Shown piece by piece: positions 1-7,970 of a DNA stretch of 64,000 nt. Location of the stretch: contig NZ_WQHX01000004.1 of the NCBI RefSeq assembly GCF_013035425.1, positions 186,001 to 250,000 on the forward strand, written 5' to 3'. The notes beneath the pieces are model-generated. The model saw nothing but the letters and a program-made list of their open reading frames with translations, had not been told where the DNA came from and did not search any database. Within the stretch, counting starts at the first letter, position 1. The number at the start of each line of letters is the position of its first letter. The position numbers were made by a program, and so were the translations under genes. Source of the stretch: Ruegeria arenilitoris (GTDB taxonomy: Bacteria > Pseudomonadota > Alphaproteobacteria > Rhodobacterales > Rhodobacteraceae).

Positions 1-20
1 CGGGACCATGGCCCCCAACC

Positions 21-1211
21 TCAGCTGGGGACTGCTGTGTTGGCGGTGTCGCCCAGACCGTCCTTGCGAGCTTTGGCAGATGCCAGTGTATCGCGCAGTT
101 CCGCCTCCATTTTTTGCAATTCTTCCTCAGCAGCAGCTCGTCTGGCTTTGCCCTCATCTGCGATTGCCAGGCTTTCGTTGATCGTGCCAATCAGGTCGGC
201 GTTGGCCTTTTTGACAGCCTCAATATCGAAAACGCCACGCTCCATCTCTTCTCGGATCATTTTGTTTGACTGCCGCAGGTTGGCCGCGTTGGACGTCAGC
301 AACTCATTCGTAAGATCGTTTGCATCCCGGACTGCCGCCGCAGCTTCGGCGCTTCGTTGGATCGTCACGGCTTGCGCCAATTGGGTTTCCCAAAGTGGAA
401 CAGTGTTTACCAGCGTGGAATTGATCTTGGTAACAAGCGATTTGTCATTTTCCTGCACCAGTCGGATCGAGGGCAGAGATTGCATTGTTACTTGCCGTGT
501 CAATTTCAGATCGTGAACGCGGCGTTCCAGATCATCTCGTGCAGCGCGCAGGTCGCGCAATTCCTGCGCTTTCATTACCTGTTCGTCCTCTGGGGCGGCC
601 TCGACCTCAGCTTCTTTTTCAGGAATATCGTGGCTGTCCAGTTCAGTCAGTTTTTCTTCGCCAGCAGCAATATAAAGCGCCAGTTCATCATAAAATCCCA
701 AGGTCTTTTCGTAGAGTAAATCCAGTGATTTGATGTCTTTTAGCAAGGTATGTTCATGCCCCAACAAATCGTCAGTGATCCTGTCGATCTGGTTCTGAAC
801 TTCTTCGTACTGGGCGGTGAACTTGGCAAATGGAGCGGCTCTGCCCAACAATTTTTCCCACCAGCTGCGTTCGCGACGAACATCAAGTTCGCTGACCGAA
901 AACCCCCGAATGGTGGTTACGATGTTACGAAGGCTATCACCAGCAGGCCCTACATCCTTGTTCTTCACATCTGCCAGCATGGCCTGGCTGATTTCCTGCA
1001 GTTCTGCTTGGGCTGAAGATCCAAAAGCAACGATCGAGTTCGTGTTGTCCATGTCGATCTCGTCCATGCGTTTTCGGATCTCTGCACTGACGGCTTCGTC
1101 AGCCTCTTCCAGCGTAACGACTTCGGCCTTTGGTTCAGGCAGCGCGACGGCTGTCACTTCCTGAACCAGAGTTTCTGTTTCAACGGCCTTGTTCTTGATG
1201 TCTTCGGACAT
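21..1211 (-). CDS. TelA/KlaA-like toxic anion resistance family protein
   Basis: A 396-residue soluble protein of the TelA family (PF05816), first named for plasmid tellurite resistance but widespread in chromosomes with unclear native function. The N-terminal 50 residues are acidic and low in complexity. The family core follows, with a run of predicted long helices and coiled coils around residues 200-245 and 350-385. There is no signal peptide or membrane segment, so it should be cytoplasmic. It is the last gene of a three-gene minus-strand unit, 30 bp after the xpaC-like gene, the usual partner of telA. The ATG at 1211 follows a GAGGA ribosome site. The family call is firm. A role in tellurite resistance is not shown by the sequence, and envelope or stress functions are equally possible. 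Confidence 0.9.
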   Translation of the reverse strand: MSEDIKNKAVETETLVQEVTAVALPEPKAEVVTLEEADEAVSAEIRKRMDEIDMDNTNSIVAFGSSAQAELQEISQAMLADVKNKDVGPAGDSLRNIVTTIRGFSVSELDVRRERSWWEKLLGRAAPFAKFTAQYEEVQNQIDRITDDLLGHEHTLLKDIKSLDLLYEKTLGFYDELALYIAAGEEKLTELDSHDIPEKEAEVEAAPEDEQVMKAQELRDLRAARDDLERRVHDLKLTRQVTMQSLPSIRLVQENDKSLVTKINSTLVNTVPLWETQLAQAVTIQRSAEAAAAVRDANDLTNELLTSNAANLRQSNKMIREEMERGVFDIEAVKKANADLIGTINESLAIADEGKARRAAAEEELQKMEAELRDTLASAKARKDGLGDTANTAVPS

Positions 1212-1241
1212 TGGGTAAATCCTCGCTCAAATATTGGCCGG

Positions 1242-2156
1242 TCAGTCAAGCCGGACTCCTTCGCGCTGCAACCTTTCGCGCAACACATCAATTTCGACCG
1301 TCAGGTCGCTTCTATCATCCAATAACATTTTTCTGGTTCGCGCCGCGAAATTCTGTTCAAGATCGTCCAGTAAAGCCGAGTAATCTGCTAACGCTCGGGG
1401 GTCGCGCGTTCTGGCGTAAACATCTGCGAACTTTACCGTCGCGTCGCGTGCGCCCTGCAGATACACCGTCAGGTATTTTCGTGCACCCGCCAAGTCGCGC
1501 GGATCTTCCTCGACCGTGCGAAACAGATCTCGGGCTGTTGTCTGAAATTTTTCTACACGTGCTTCGATCCTACGATCTCCGGCCCGTTTTATGGCATCCG
1601 TCATTTCAGACAGATGTGTTTCCGCATCTTCAACGACCCGGGCTACGCGGTCTTGCTGGAAAGTGTCTATTCCTTCCATGCCCTTGTCCTTCATCGGATC
1701 AAAGCCAAACGAAACCGAGTGCAAAACGGTCGCGACTCCACCAAACAAGATCGGAGCCAGCAAGCTCGGCTGCATGGCGGCGTCTGTGCTTATCAATTCA
1801 GTTCGGTAAGATGCTAGCGCAACTCCCAAACCAGTCAGAACACTTGCACTGATCTTTCGGGGAAAAGCAGGGCGCCGGGCCGTCCGTCGTTCGTTATAAG
1901 CTGCCTCGGCACGCAATCCTTCGCGCAGCAGAAAAGCCGCAGCCGTCAGCAAACCTGCTGCCACTAGTCCGATGGTCATGCCAATAGCACCATCATTTAG
2001 GGACAAAAATACAAGTGGAATAGCTGGTACGAACAAGACGTTCGCGCGTGCGCCTGCGGGTTCGACGCGTGCACCGTCAAACTGTCCGCGCGGAGGCTGT
2101 GCGTCCGGCTCGGACCCGCCCTGAGGGCTGAATTTCCCGCCATACCGCTTAGCCAT
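1242..2156 (-). CDS. XpaC-like (5-bromo-4-chloroindolyl phosphate hydrolysis) family membrane protein
   Basis: Read from the ATG at 2156 this is 304 residues. The first 35 residues are polar. Hydrophobic segments follow at roughly residues 38-75 (probably two helices), 100-115 and 128-150. The C-terminal half is soluble and helical. This fits the XpaC family, named after a Bacillus gene affecting X-phosphate hydrolysis; the name does not establish an enzyme activity. The frame stays open upstream to 2195, but the ATG at 2156 is preferred because a GGGAGG site precedes it, inside the last codons of the 29-residue peptide gene. TelA follows 30 bp downstream, and xpaC-telA pairs are common, so the two probably act together at the inner membrane. 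Confidence 0.85.
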   Translation of the reverse strand: MAKRYGGKFSPQGGSEPDAQPPRGQFDGARVEPAGARANVLFVPAIPLVFLSLNDGAIGMTIGLVAAGLLTAAAFLLREGLRAEAAYNERRTARRPAFPRKISASVLTGLGVALASYRTELISTDAAMQPSLLAPILFGGVATVLHSVSFGFDPMKDKGMEGIDTFQQDRVARVVEDAETHLSEMTDAIKRAGDRRIEARVEKFQTTARDLFRTVEEDPRDLAGARKYLTVYLQGARDATVKFADVYARTRDPRALADYSALLDDLEQNFAARTRKMLLDDRSDLTVEIDVLRERLQREGVRLD

Positions 2157-2160
2157 GCTG

Positions 2161-2250
2161 TTACAAGCCTCCCAGCAGGCCGGTGCAAACGCCAAACATC
2201 ACCACCAACAACGCCACATAAGCGAATTTTTGAACTCCGGAACCGGACAT
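2161..2250 (-). CDS. 29-residue single-pass membrane peptide, first gene of the xpaC-telA unit
   Basis: A 30-codon frame starting at ATG 2250 and ending at TAA 2161. It begins MSGSGVQKFAYVALLVVMFG, and the remainder is hydrophobic and glycine-rich (ending GLLGGL), so almost the whole peptide could be one transmembrane helix. A purine-rich site (GAGGGGG) lies about 5 bases before the ATG. The stop is 4 bases before the xpaC-like start, and the ribosome site of that gene lies within this frame, an arrangement suggesting translational coupling. I know no named family. Short length limits certainty, but the ribosome site, coupling and clean hydrophobic pattern argue that it is a real small protein, perhaps an accessory subunit of the XpaC/TelA pair. 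Confidence 0.65.
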   Translation of the reverse strand: MSGSGVQKFAYVALLVVMFGVCTGLLGGL

Positions 2251-2331
2251 GATGCCCCCTCATCACAGTTTCCTAGGAAAATTTAGTGGAAGCGAGGGCT
2301 TGGCGCTAGGGGGAAGGTTTACAAACCGTCG

Positions 2332-3147
2332 TCAATTGCGATGTTTCTTGCTTACGGTCGCACGTTTGCGTTGCGGCCGGACCGGACGCTTTGAAGGGTT
2401 TCCCGGTTTTACCCCTTCATCCAGACCCAGCTGATCGCGCATGACACGACGGCGAACTTCCTCGACTTCGCCTGCCTTCAGCGCGCCCAGTTGAAATGGT
2501 CCATATGAAACACGCAACAACCTGTTGACGGCAAAACCGATGTCTTCCATCGCGCGTCGAATCTCCCGGTTTTTCCCTTCTCGCAGGCCAACAGTAAGCC
2601 ACGCATTGGCCCCTTGCTGTCGGTCTAAAGTCACCGTCATGGGTTGAAACCGCTCACCCTCGACTATCAGGCCGTTACGCAACGGCGCGAAATCCTCGTC
2701 TTTTGGTCGGCCGTTTACACGCACCCGGTACTTTCGCAGCCAGCCTGTCGAAGGCAATTCAAGCTTGCGCTTTATGCCGCCGTCATTGGTCAGCAACAAC
2801 AACCCTTCCGAGTTCAGGTCCAAACGGCCAATGCTCATAACCCGCGGCATATCTTCGGGTAAGCTGTCATAAATTGTTGCTCGGCCTTTCTCATCTCGCG
2901 TGGATGTAACCAAACCCGGAGGTTTGTGATATAGCCAAAGACGAGTTGGTTCCGGTTCAGAAATCGGTTTGCCATCGACAATGATTTTGTCATTGACCGT
3001 CACGTTTAGTGCAGGGCTGTCGATTGTCTTGCTATTGACGGCGACGCGGCCTGCATTGATCATCCGCTCTGCCTCGCGACGAGAGGCGACGCCTGCGCGT
3101 GCTAAGACTTTGGCGATCCGGTCGCCTGGAGGAGGGGTGTTTCTCAT
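2332..3147 (-). CDS. rluB: 23S rRNA pseudouridine synthase, RluB/RsuA family
   Basis: A 271-residue pseudouridine synthase. An N-terminal S4 RNA-binding domain (about residues 9-60, with GVASRREAERMINAGRV) is followed by the catalytic domain carrying the RsuA/RluB-type motif SIGRLDLNSEGLLLLTNDG near residues 105-125, whose aspartate is the catalytic residue of the family. The C-terminal 30 residues are basic and disordered, as in many RluB proteins. It should convert a uridine near the peptidyl-transferase centre of 23S rRNA to pseudouridine. The exact target (RluB, RluE or RsuA type) is inferred from overall architecture. It is divergent from tadA, another RNA-modification gene, across a gap of about 60 bp. 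Confidence 0.9.
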   Translation of the reverse strand: MRNTPPPGDRIAKVLARAGVASRREAERMINAGRVAVNSKTIDSPALNVTVNDKIIVDGKPISEPEPTRLWLYHKPPGLVTSTRDEKGRATIYDSLPEDMPRVMSIGRLDLNSEGLLLLTNDGGIKRKLELPSTGWLRKYRVRVNGRPKDEDFAPLRNGLIVEGERFQPMTVTLDRQQGANAWLTVGLREGKNREIRRAMEDIGFAVNRLLRVSYGPFQLGALKAGEVEEVRRRVMRDQLGLDEGVKPGNPSKRPVRPQRKRATVSKKHRN

Positions 3148-3208
3148 CCTCCGGCCTTAACCTATCCCGACGACTTGCGAAAGCCAGGTTTCTGAGGCAG
3201 TCAGAAGC

Positions 3209-3670
3209 ATGATGTTCAGATCGCATATGGAATTGGCGTTGGAACAGGCGCGTGCCGCGGCAGGTCGCGGCGAAGTTCCGGTTGGAGCTGTGGTCGTGTC
3301 ACCCAGTGGAAGCGTCGTGGCGAAGGCTGGAAACCGGACGCGCGAATTGAAGGATCCCACTGCGCATGCCGAAATACTTGCTCTGCGGGAAGCCTGCGCT
3401 GTCACTAAGTCTGAGCGCCTGCCGGGTTTCGATCTTTATGTAACGCTGGAGCCATGCGCTATGTGCGCTGCGGCAATGGCGGCGGCACGCATCAGGCGTA
3501 TTTATTATGGTGCGTCTGATCCTAAATCTGGTGGCGTCGCCCATGGCGCCCGGGTGTTTATACACCCTCAGTCCCATCATGTTCCTGAGGTTTATGACGG
3601 GATCGCTGCCAAGGAATGTGAAAAACTGCTCCAATCGTTTTTTGCAGAAAAACGCGCCGGAAAAAACTAG
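3209..3670 (+). CDS. tadA: tRNA-specific adenosine deaminase TadA
   Basis: A 153-residue zinc deaminase that converts adenosine 34 to inosine in tRNA-Arg(ACG). Both catalytic signatures are intact: the HAE motif near residue 53 and PCAMC near residues 83-87, which supply the zinc ligands and the proton-shuttling glutamate. Length is normal for bacterial TadA. ATG codons at 3209, 3212 and 3224 are all possible starts; the family usually begins with few residues before MELALEQAR, so the shorter forms are plausible. It is divergent from rluB and convergent with the cyclase gene, whose stop is 26 bp away. Confidence 0.95.
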   Translation: MMFRSHMELALEQARAAAGRGEVPVGAVVVSPSGSVVAKAGNRTRELKDPTAHAEILALREACAVTKSERLPGFDLYVTLEPCAMCAAAMAAARIRRIYYGASDPKSGGVAHGARVFIHPQSHHVPEVYDGIAAKECEKLLQSFFAEKRAGKN

Positions 3671-3696
3671 TAAGCTCCTTGAAAGGTGAAAGCTGT

Positions 3697-4665
3697 TCAC
3701 TTCCAATTAAGACTGTACACCGTTTGGCGGCCTCCGAACCCTTTCAGCAAGACAGGTTTTGGTGGACCGAACCGCCCATTAGGATCTGTATCAAGCATCA
3801 GGCGCGTAACATCCGAAACATGAATTTCGTTTGGACCGCTGACATCTGTAACGCGTGCCGCTTTATTGACAACCGTTCCAAAAAAATCTTCATCCTTTTG
3901 GATAACTTCACCGGTGTGAATGCCGATCCTTAGGCGCAAAATCTTCGCAGTGTCGATTGACGCATTGCGTCGCTGAAGGTTCACCGCCGCGTCCACCGAA
4001 TCTTGTACGGAAGTGAAGATAGACATTGTGCCGTCACCGAGCGATTTGACCAATCTTCCCCGGTGCGAAACTATGATTCCTTCGGCCAGTTCCAAGTGCC
4101 TTGAGATTATATCCGCCCATTCATGGTCGCCTAGTTTGCGTGTCAGTTCAGAAGAATCTGCGATGTCGGTAAACATGACTGAGGCTATACCATCGCTCTG
4201 ATCTTGCTGAAATCCGATACGCGCAGCTTCGACAAGGGCGTTAAGTGCCTCATGTTCCACACCAATCTTCTCCAGATTGGACATAGGGTTGGACACATGC
4301 AGCTGTACCATTTTCCAGATGCCGTCTTCTAAGTTCAGCACAAATGTGAACCGATGGGGTGTCGAATTTCCATTACTTGCAAAAGTGAGCGTCGCAGAAC
4401 AATGGGCCCAGCCAACTTCGCCACATTCAAAGGCTTCCAAGCTGTGTTCATCCCAGTCGAATTCCGGAATTTCCCTTACATGATCTGCAAATCCGTCTCG
4501 AAACACAGTTCCGGACCAACACTCACCGTCTGCAGAGCCCTGATACCGCAAGTGCTCTGATTTCGACAACATGTTCATCAAGACTGCTTGGTCCTGGTTC
4601 TGAACGGCAAGGTTCCATCTGCGCACAACAGCGGCCAGTTCCGGCGACGGAGTTATCTTGCTCAT
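3697..4665 (-). CDS. Class III adenylate/guanylate cyclase with N-terminal NTF2/SnoaL-like domain
   Basis: A 322-residue protein. Residues 1 to about 130 resemble an NTF2/SnoaL-type fold as used in small-ligand pockets (tryptophan-rich, with WNLAVQNQDQAVLMNMLS near the start). Residues about 160-315 are a class III nucleotide cyclase domain: the first metal motif (FTDIADSSELTRKLGD), the central KSLGDGTMSIF segment and the late NKAARVTDVSG segment are all present. It should make cAMP (or cGMP) in the cytoplasm, possibly controlled by a ligand bound in the N-terminal domain. No membrane helix is present. Substrate choice between ATP and GTP cannot be settled by eye. It lies head to tail with the UPF0173 gene, 10 bp downstream of it. 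Confidence 0.85.
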   Translation of the reverse strand: MSKITPSPELAAVVRRWNLAVQNQDQAVLMNMLSKSEHLRYQGSADGECWSGTVFRDGFADHVREIPEFDWDEHSLEAFECGEVGWAHCSATLTFASNGNSTPHRFTFVLNLEDGIWKMVQLHVSNPMSNLEKIGVEHEALNALVEAARIGFQQDQSDGIASVMFTDIADSSELTRKLGDHEWADIISRHLELAEGIIVSHRGRLVKSLGDGTMSIFTSVQDSVDAAVNLQRRNASIDTAKILRLRIGIHTGEVIQKDEDFFGTVVNKAARVTDVSGPNEIHVSDVTRLMLDTDPNGRFGPPKPVLLKGFGGRQTVYSLNWK

Positions 4666-4675
4666 AAAGCTGAAC

Positions 4676-5371
4676 CTACAACCTGATTGCCTGCATAACT
4701 TCTGGTTCGATCACATCCACACCGGGCAGACCATCAATCAGATCCTGAGCCGTCTGCTCAAGGATCGGAAAGGTTTTGTAGTGGCAGGGTATTACCGTTT
4801 TGAATTTGAAAAACCGTTTAGCCGCATATGCAGCCCCTTTCATGTCCATTGTGAAATGACCGCCAGCCGACAAAATTCCGATATCGGGTTGATAATAGTC
4901 GCCCATCCAATCCATGTCGGCCATTATGTCTGTGTCGCCCGAAACATAAACCGTACGTCCCTCGGCAGCGATAATAAAACCAACCTCTGAACCGCCTGTT
5001 CGCAATCCTTCCGGAGTCGAAAAGGTTGAACTGTGTGATGCCGGTACCATGGTAACTTTTATGCCGTTCAGGTTGACGGTTCCACCTTTGTTAAATCCGA
5101 CGGTTTCGATGTTTTCGGCTTCGGCCCAATAGCCCATCAGGTCGTATTGGCCGACCACGGGAATGCCCAAGTGCTTTGCCAGTGGCAGCACATCGACCAC
5201 ATGGTCAAAATGCGTATGTGTCAAAAGTATATGCGTCGCGCCTTCAACTGCGTCATCGTGCTGCGCCTCTGGCAGAGAAGGGTTTCCGGTCAACCATGGA
5301 TCAATCAGAAAAACCTGACCTTCGGTTTCAATTCTGAAGCTTCCATGTCCCAGCCAAATGATATTCATCAA
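4676..5371 (-). CDS. UPF0173 metallo-beta-lactamase-fold hydrolase
   Basis: A 231-residue protein of the UPF0173 family, a metallo-beta-lactamase-fold group. It begins MNIIWLGHGSFRIETEG, typical of the family, and has the metal-binding motif THTHFDHVVDV near residues 51-61, a later aspartate in VSGDTDI and a histidine in PCHYKTFP. No signal peptide is seen, so it is cytoplasmic. The substrate is unknown for the family. The two adjacent ATG codons at 5371 and 5368 both follow a GGAGGATT site. It is divergent from the ceramidase gene with 54 bp between, a likely shared promoter region. Confidence 0.9.
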   Translation of the reverse strand: MMNIIWLGHGSFRIETEGQVFLIDPWLTGNPSLPEAQHDDAVEGATHILLTHTHFDHVVDVLPLAKHLGIPVVGQYDLMGYWAEAENIETVGFNKGGTVNLNGIKVTMVPASHSSTFSTPEGLRTGGSEVGFIIAAEGRTVYVSGDTDIMADMDWMGDYYQPDIGILSAGGHFTMDMKGAAYAAKRFFKFKTVIPCHYKTFPILEQTAQDLIDGLPGVDVIEPEVMQAIRL

Positions 5372-5425
5372 GAATCCTCCAACATACAGCTTGGTCTCAG
5401 CCTAGCATCCGCTATGTAAAAATCT

Positions 5426-6103
5426 ATGGAATGGTCAGAATATATTGATGGATACTGTGAGCGGCTGTCGCCTGCTTATTGGGCCGAACCAATAAATGCC
5501 GTGACGAATTTAGCATTTCTGATTTCGGCCTTCATTATGTGGAGCCGTGTTGCCGGTCAGAAGGCACCTCTAGCCTATCTTTTGATTGCAATTCTGGCTG
5601 GAATCGGTGTTGGCAGTTTTTTATTTCACACGCATGCTAAGGTTTGGGCCGCGGTCGCAGATGTCACACCTATTCTGATGTTTGTGCTGGTATATATTTT
5701 TGCAATAAACCGGGATGTTTGGGGGTTGAAACCCTGGCTCGCGGCAGCACTCACGCTGCTGTTTTTCCCTTTCGTCGCTGTGACACTCCCATTGTTTCAA
5801 ACGATACCCGGTCTTGGCGGCTCGGCGAGTTATGCCCCTATTCCGTTATTAATATTGATCTACGCAGCCTTATTACGCCACCGAGCGCCAGGTACGGCAC
5901 GCGGCTTGGCGTTGGGCGCTGTCATCCTGATAGCATCTATAACTTTCCGCGCATTAGACGAACCGCTATGTGGCTCTTTTTCAGTTGGCACGCATTTTAT
6001 GTGGCACATACTGAATGCAACGATGTTGGGATGGATGATCGAGGTGTATCGTCGATCGCTGTTAAGGCGTAACGGTCAGTCCGGCAATTTGCGCGCAACG
6101 TAG
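5426..6103 (+). CDS. Ceramidase/CREST-family integral membrane protein
   Basis: A 225-residue protein with about seven hydrophobic segments, matching the alkaline ceramidase family (PF05875, CREST superfamily). The key polar residues sit within membrane segments: GSFLFHTHAKVWAAVADVTP near residues 63-82, and THFMWHILN near residues 195-203, giving the histidine/aspartate set expected for a zinc-dependent amidase. Eukaryotic members hydrolyse ceramide. Bacterial members may act on sphingolipids or other amide-linked lipids, so the substrate is an inference. The 3' end overlaps the 3' end of the convergent methyltransferase gene by 28 bp. Confidence 0.8.
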   Translation: MEWSEYIDGYCERLSPAYWAEPINAVTNLAFLISAFIMWSRVAGQKAPLAYLLIAILAGIGVGSFLFHTHAKVWAAVADVTPILMFVLVYIFAINRDVWGLKPWLAAALTLLFFPFVAVTLPLFQTIPGLGGSASYAPIPLLILIYAALLRHRAPGTARGLALGAVILIASITFRALDEPLCGSFSVGTHFMWHILNATMLGWMIEVYRRSLLRRNGQSGNLRAT

Positions 6104-6831
6104 AATCCGTAACTCACAAAAGATGAATACTTTTCGTAAAGGTCAATCTCGGTCTGCTCGGCGCTGACAAGCGCCATGGCTTCGCTTGAATGTCCGTGCT
6201 TGTCCAAAAAGTTAGCAAACCTGCCTTGCATTGGGCCATAGTAGTTGTCGCGCCAACAATCTGGTGACAAAGGAAAATAGCCCAAAACCTCGTACCCATG
6301 TGTTTCTAGCTGCCCGATCTTTTGAGACGGCAGTCCGACTTCGGGGTATTCCCGACACCAGTGACGGGTCAAAGCGTCTGGTCGGTTTCGGGTGAGCCAG
6401 GTGAGCTCGGAAACTGCCAAGATACCGCCCGGTTTCAAGAACTTACGCCAGTACCGAACCCCGTTCTCAAACCCAATATTGTAGATGGCGCCTTCAGACC
6501 AAATCACGTCCAGCGAGGCATCTTGAAATGGCAGTGCTTCCATCGACGCGAGCAGCGTCTTGATGCGATCTGCAAGTCCAAGCTTCACGGCTTGAGTATC
6601 GAGTTCGTCAAGAAAGTCCTGCAAAAAGTCTACGGCGCAAATTTCGGCATTTAGGTTCTGGGCAAGGATCAGACTGGCCGCCCCAGTGCCACAGCCAATA
6701 TCAGCGATTTTCAAAGGCTGTTTCTTGTTCAGTCCAGCCAGATCGATTGCACGCCGGGTCGCGTCCCTACCGCCGGGGCCCTGCCTTTGTCCCTTTATAT
6801 GCAGATCCACCAAGAGTTTGAGTTGATCCAT
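6076..6831 (-). CDS. Class I SAM-dependent methyltransferase
   Basis: From the ATG at 6831 this is 251 residues. The SAM-binding motif I is clear (KIADIGCGTGAASLILAQ, near residue 45), followed by the acidic residue at the end of the second strand (CAVDF) and a PGG segment (KFLKPGGILAVSELTW). These place it in the UbiE/COQ5-like class I fold. The frame extends upstream to 7005, but those codons overlap the DUF4202 gene, while a GGAGA site sits 9 bases before the ATG at 6831, so the shorter form is chosen. It lies 37 bp after the DUF4202 gene, probably in the same transcript. The substrate cannot be predicted. Confidence 0.82.
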   Translation of the reverse strand: MDQLKLLVDLHIKGQRQGPGGRDATRRAIDLAGLNKKQPLKIADIGCGTGAASLILAQNLNAEICAVDFLQDFLDELDTQAVKLGLADRIKTLLASMEALPFQDASLDVIWSEGAIYNIGFENGVRYWRKFLKPGGILAVSELTWLTRNRPDALTRHWCREYPEVGLPSQKIGQLETHGYEVLGYFPLSPDCWRDNYYGPMQGRFANFLDKHGHSSEAMALVSAEQTEIDLYEKYSSFVSYGFYVARKLPD

Positions 6832-6868
6832 CGGATTGAGTCTCCGGTGTATGTTGGAATTAACAATT

Positions 6869-7432
6869 TCATGGTTGAAAGGCTGCCGCCAGAACTTCGG
6901 GCAAATCGAACTCCCGCAACGCTCGCGCACGGCCATCTGACGACATCTTTCGCGCAGTTTTTTCAACGATCCTTTGTATCTTTTCGGCGGAGTGCTTGGC
7001 GGCAAAGGGCTGAAAATACCATTTAAGAAACACGAAACAGATCACATCCTCCAACGCCTGTACTTCGGCGTCACGCTTTATGCCATGTTTGCGCAACATT
7101 TGACTCGCGGTTTCAAGCTGCTCATGGTCATAGCCCGCATCTTTCATATAAGTCATAACAACCTTTGCGTGGAACTCGCCCTGCGCCTTACGCCAAGCTA
7201 AATATCCTGCGCGACCTTCAGGATATTCGGACCGTTTTAGTTTCCAACGTTCAACATGCTGCCCCCGCGCGGCAATCTGCAGTTCTTCCGAAGCATTTGG
7301 GAAGAGTCTTTCAAGTTCTGCAGTCATCCGTTGACCATAAAGCAAAGCCTCGGGCGTACCATTTTCCAGATTTGGATCTTGTGAATTGGCCGCGTCTATG
7401 GCGTCCAGAACAAGTTGCATTCGAGCGGTCAT
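6869..7432 (-). CDS. DUF4202 family protein
   Basis: A 187-residue cytoplasmic protein matching the DUF4202 family by its composition and motifs: AARGQHVERWKLKRSEYPEG near residues 54-73, then LAWRKAQGEFHAKVVMTYM, and EALEDVICFVFLKWYF-like hydrophobic helices later (VQALEDVICFVFLKWYF). The conserved histidines and acidic residues resemble a metal-dependent helical (HD-like) arrangement, but no activity is established. It is the upstream partner of the methyltransferase gene. The start at 7432 is the first ATG; a second ATG 12 bases in (MTARMQ) is also possible. Confidence 0.8.
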   Translation of the reverse strand: MTARMQLVLDAIDAANSQDPNLENGTPEALLYGQRMTAELERLFPNASEELQIAARGQHVERWKLKRSEYPEGRAGYLAWRKAQGEFHAKVVMTYMKDAGYDHEQLETASQMLRKHGIKRDAEVQALEDVICFVFLKWYFQPFAAKHSAEKIQRIVEKTARKMSSDGRARALREFDLPEVLAAAFQP

Positions 7433-7529
7433 TATTAGCTCCGTTGCGCCGACTACACTGAGCCAAGGTTGGGCATCATCTTTTCGATGTTAACGAGTTG
7501 GGAACAGCTGCGCAGCATTCAATTTAAAC

Positions 7530-7560
7530 GCGCCCGGGTCAGGGGGGATCCGACCCGGGC
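7530..7560 (-). terminator. Rho-independent-type hairpin after the 52-residue secreted protein gene
   Basis: A perfect 9-bp GC-rich stem (GCCCGGGTC at 7532-7540 paired with GACCCGGGC at 7552-7560) with an 11-base loop. It lies 13 bases past the stop codon of the small minus-strand gene. Reading in that direction the stem is followed by GCGTTTAAATT, a weak T tract. Stem strength and position fit a terminator. Confidence 0.6.
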
Positions 7561-7572
7561 TCAAGGGCCATT

Positions 7573-7731
7573 TTATCGCTCTGGTTGAACTTTATCTTTG
7601 GTTACAGGCTCCGCGATTGGATCGGGGAAATTCAGATCGCGGACTAGGTTATCCATGCTAAGACTAAAGGCTTGTGCCTGTGCCGTCAGAAATGAAGTGG
7701 ACATAAGGAACGCTATAAAAAAGGTTTTCAT
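7573..7731 (-). CDS. 52-residue exported protein of unknown function
   Basis: A 53-codon frame from ATG 7731 to TAA 7573. It starts MKTFFIAFLMSTSFLTAQAQ, a textbook signal peptide with a basic n-region, a hydrophobic core and cleavage after AQA, leaving about 30 mature residues that are acidic and proline-containing (NFPDPIAEPVTKDKVQPER). A strong GGAGAAAGG ribosome site precedes the ATG, and a hairpin terminator follows the stop. No homologous family is recognised. Two near-identical palindromes 35-90 bp upstream suggest dedicated repressor control. The mature peptide is too short to be an ordinary enzyme; a periplasmic accessory peptide is possible. Confidence 0.7.
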   Translation of the reverse strand: MKTFFIAFLMSTSFLTAQAQAFSLSMDNLVRDLNFPDPIAEPVTKDKVQPER

Positions 7732-7765
7732 TGCCTTTCTCCATGTTTGCTGCGCCGTCAGACTG

Positions 7766-7787
7766 AAATGAACTGTTTAGTTCATTT
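7766..7787. promoter_or_regulatory. Palindromic operator 1 (AAATGAACT-N4-AGTTCATTT)
   Basis: A perfect inverted repeat with 9-bp arms (AAATGAACT and AGTTCATTT) around the spacer GTTT, about 35 bp upstream of the 52-residue secreted protein gene. Symmetry, length and position resemble the site of a dimeric helix-turn-helix repressor such as a TetR-family protein. No regulator gene lies next to it, so the binding protein is unknown. Confidence 0.6.
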
Positions 7788-7798
7788 TTCAAGAGCCA

Positions 7799-7820
7799 AA
7801 ATGAACTAACCGGTTCACTT
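7799..7820. promoter_or_regulatory. Palindromic operator 2 (same family as operator 1)
   Basis: A second copy of the neighbouring palindrome: AAATGAACT then AACC then GGTTCACTT, matching operator 1 at most arm positions and containing the self-complementary core AACCGGTT. The centres of the two copies are 33 bp apart, close to three helical turns, so proteins bound at both would sit on the same face of the DNA. The pair lies between the small secreted protein gene and gatC. Confidence 0.6.
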
Positions 7821-7970
7821 TTTTCGTTATTTCGATTTACCTAACCGAACACCGCATAAACGGGAACTTTCTTCGGCTTAATGCGCGGAAATTGATCCCG
7901 TTAATCTGGTGCTCTTGCGACTGCCGCGACGGACAGGTAAATGCCCTCTGAGCGAATTTGAGGGAAGCCG

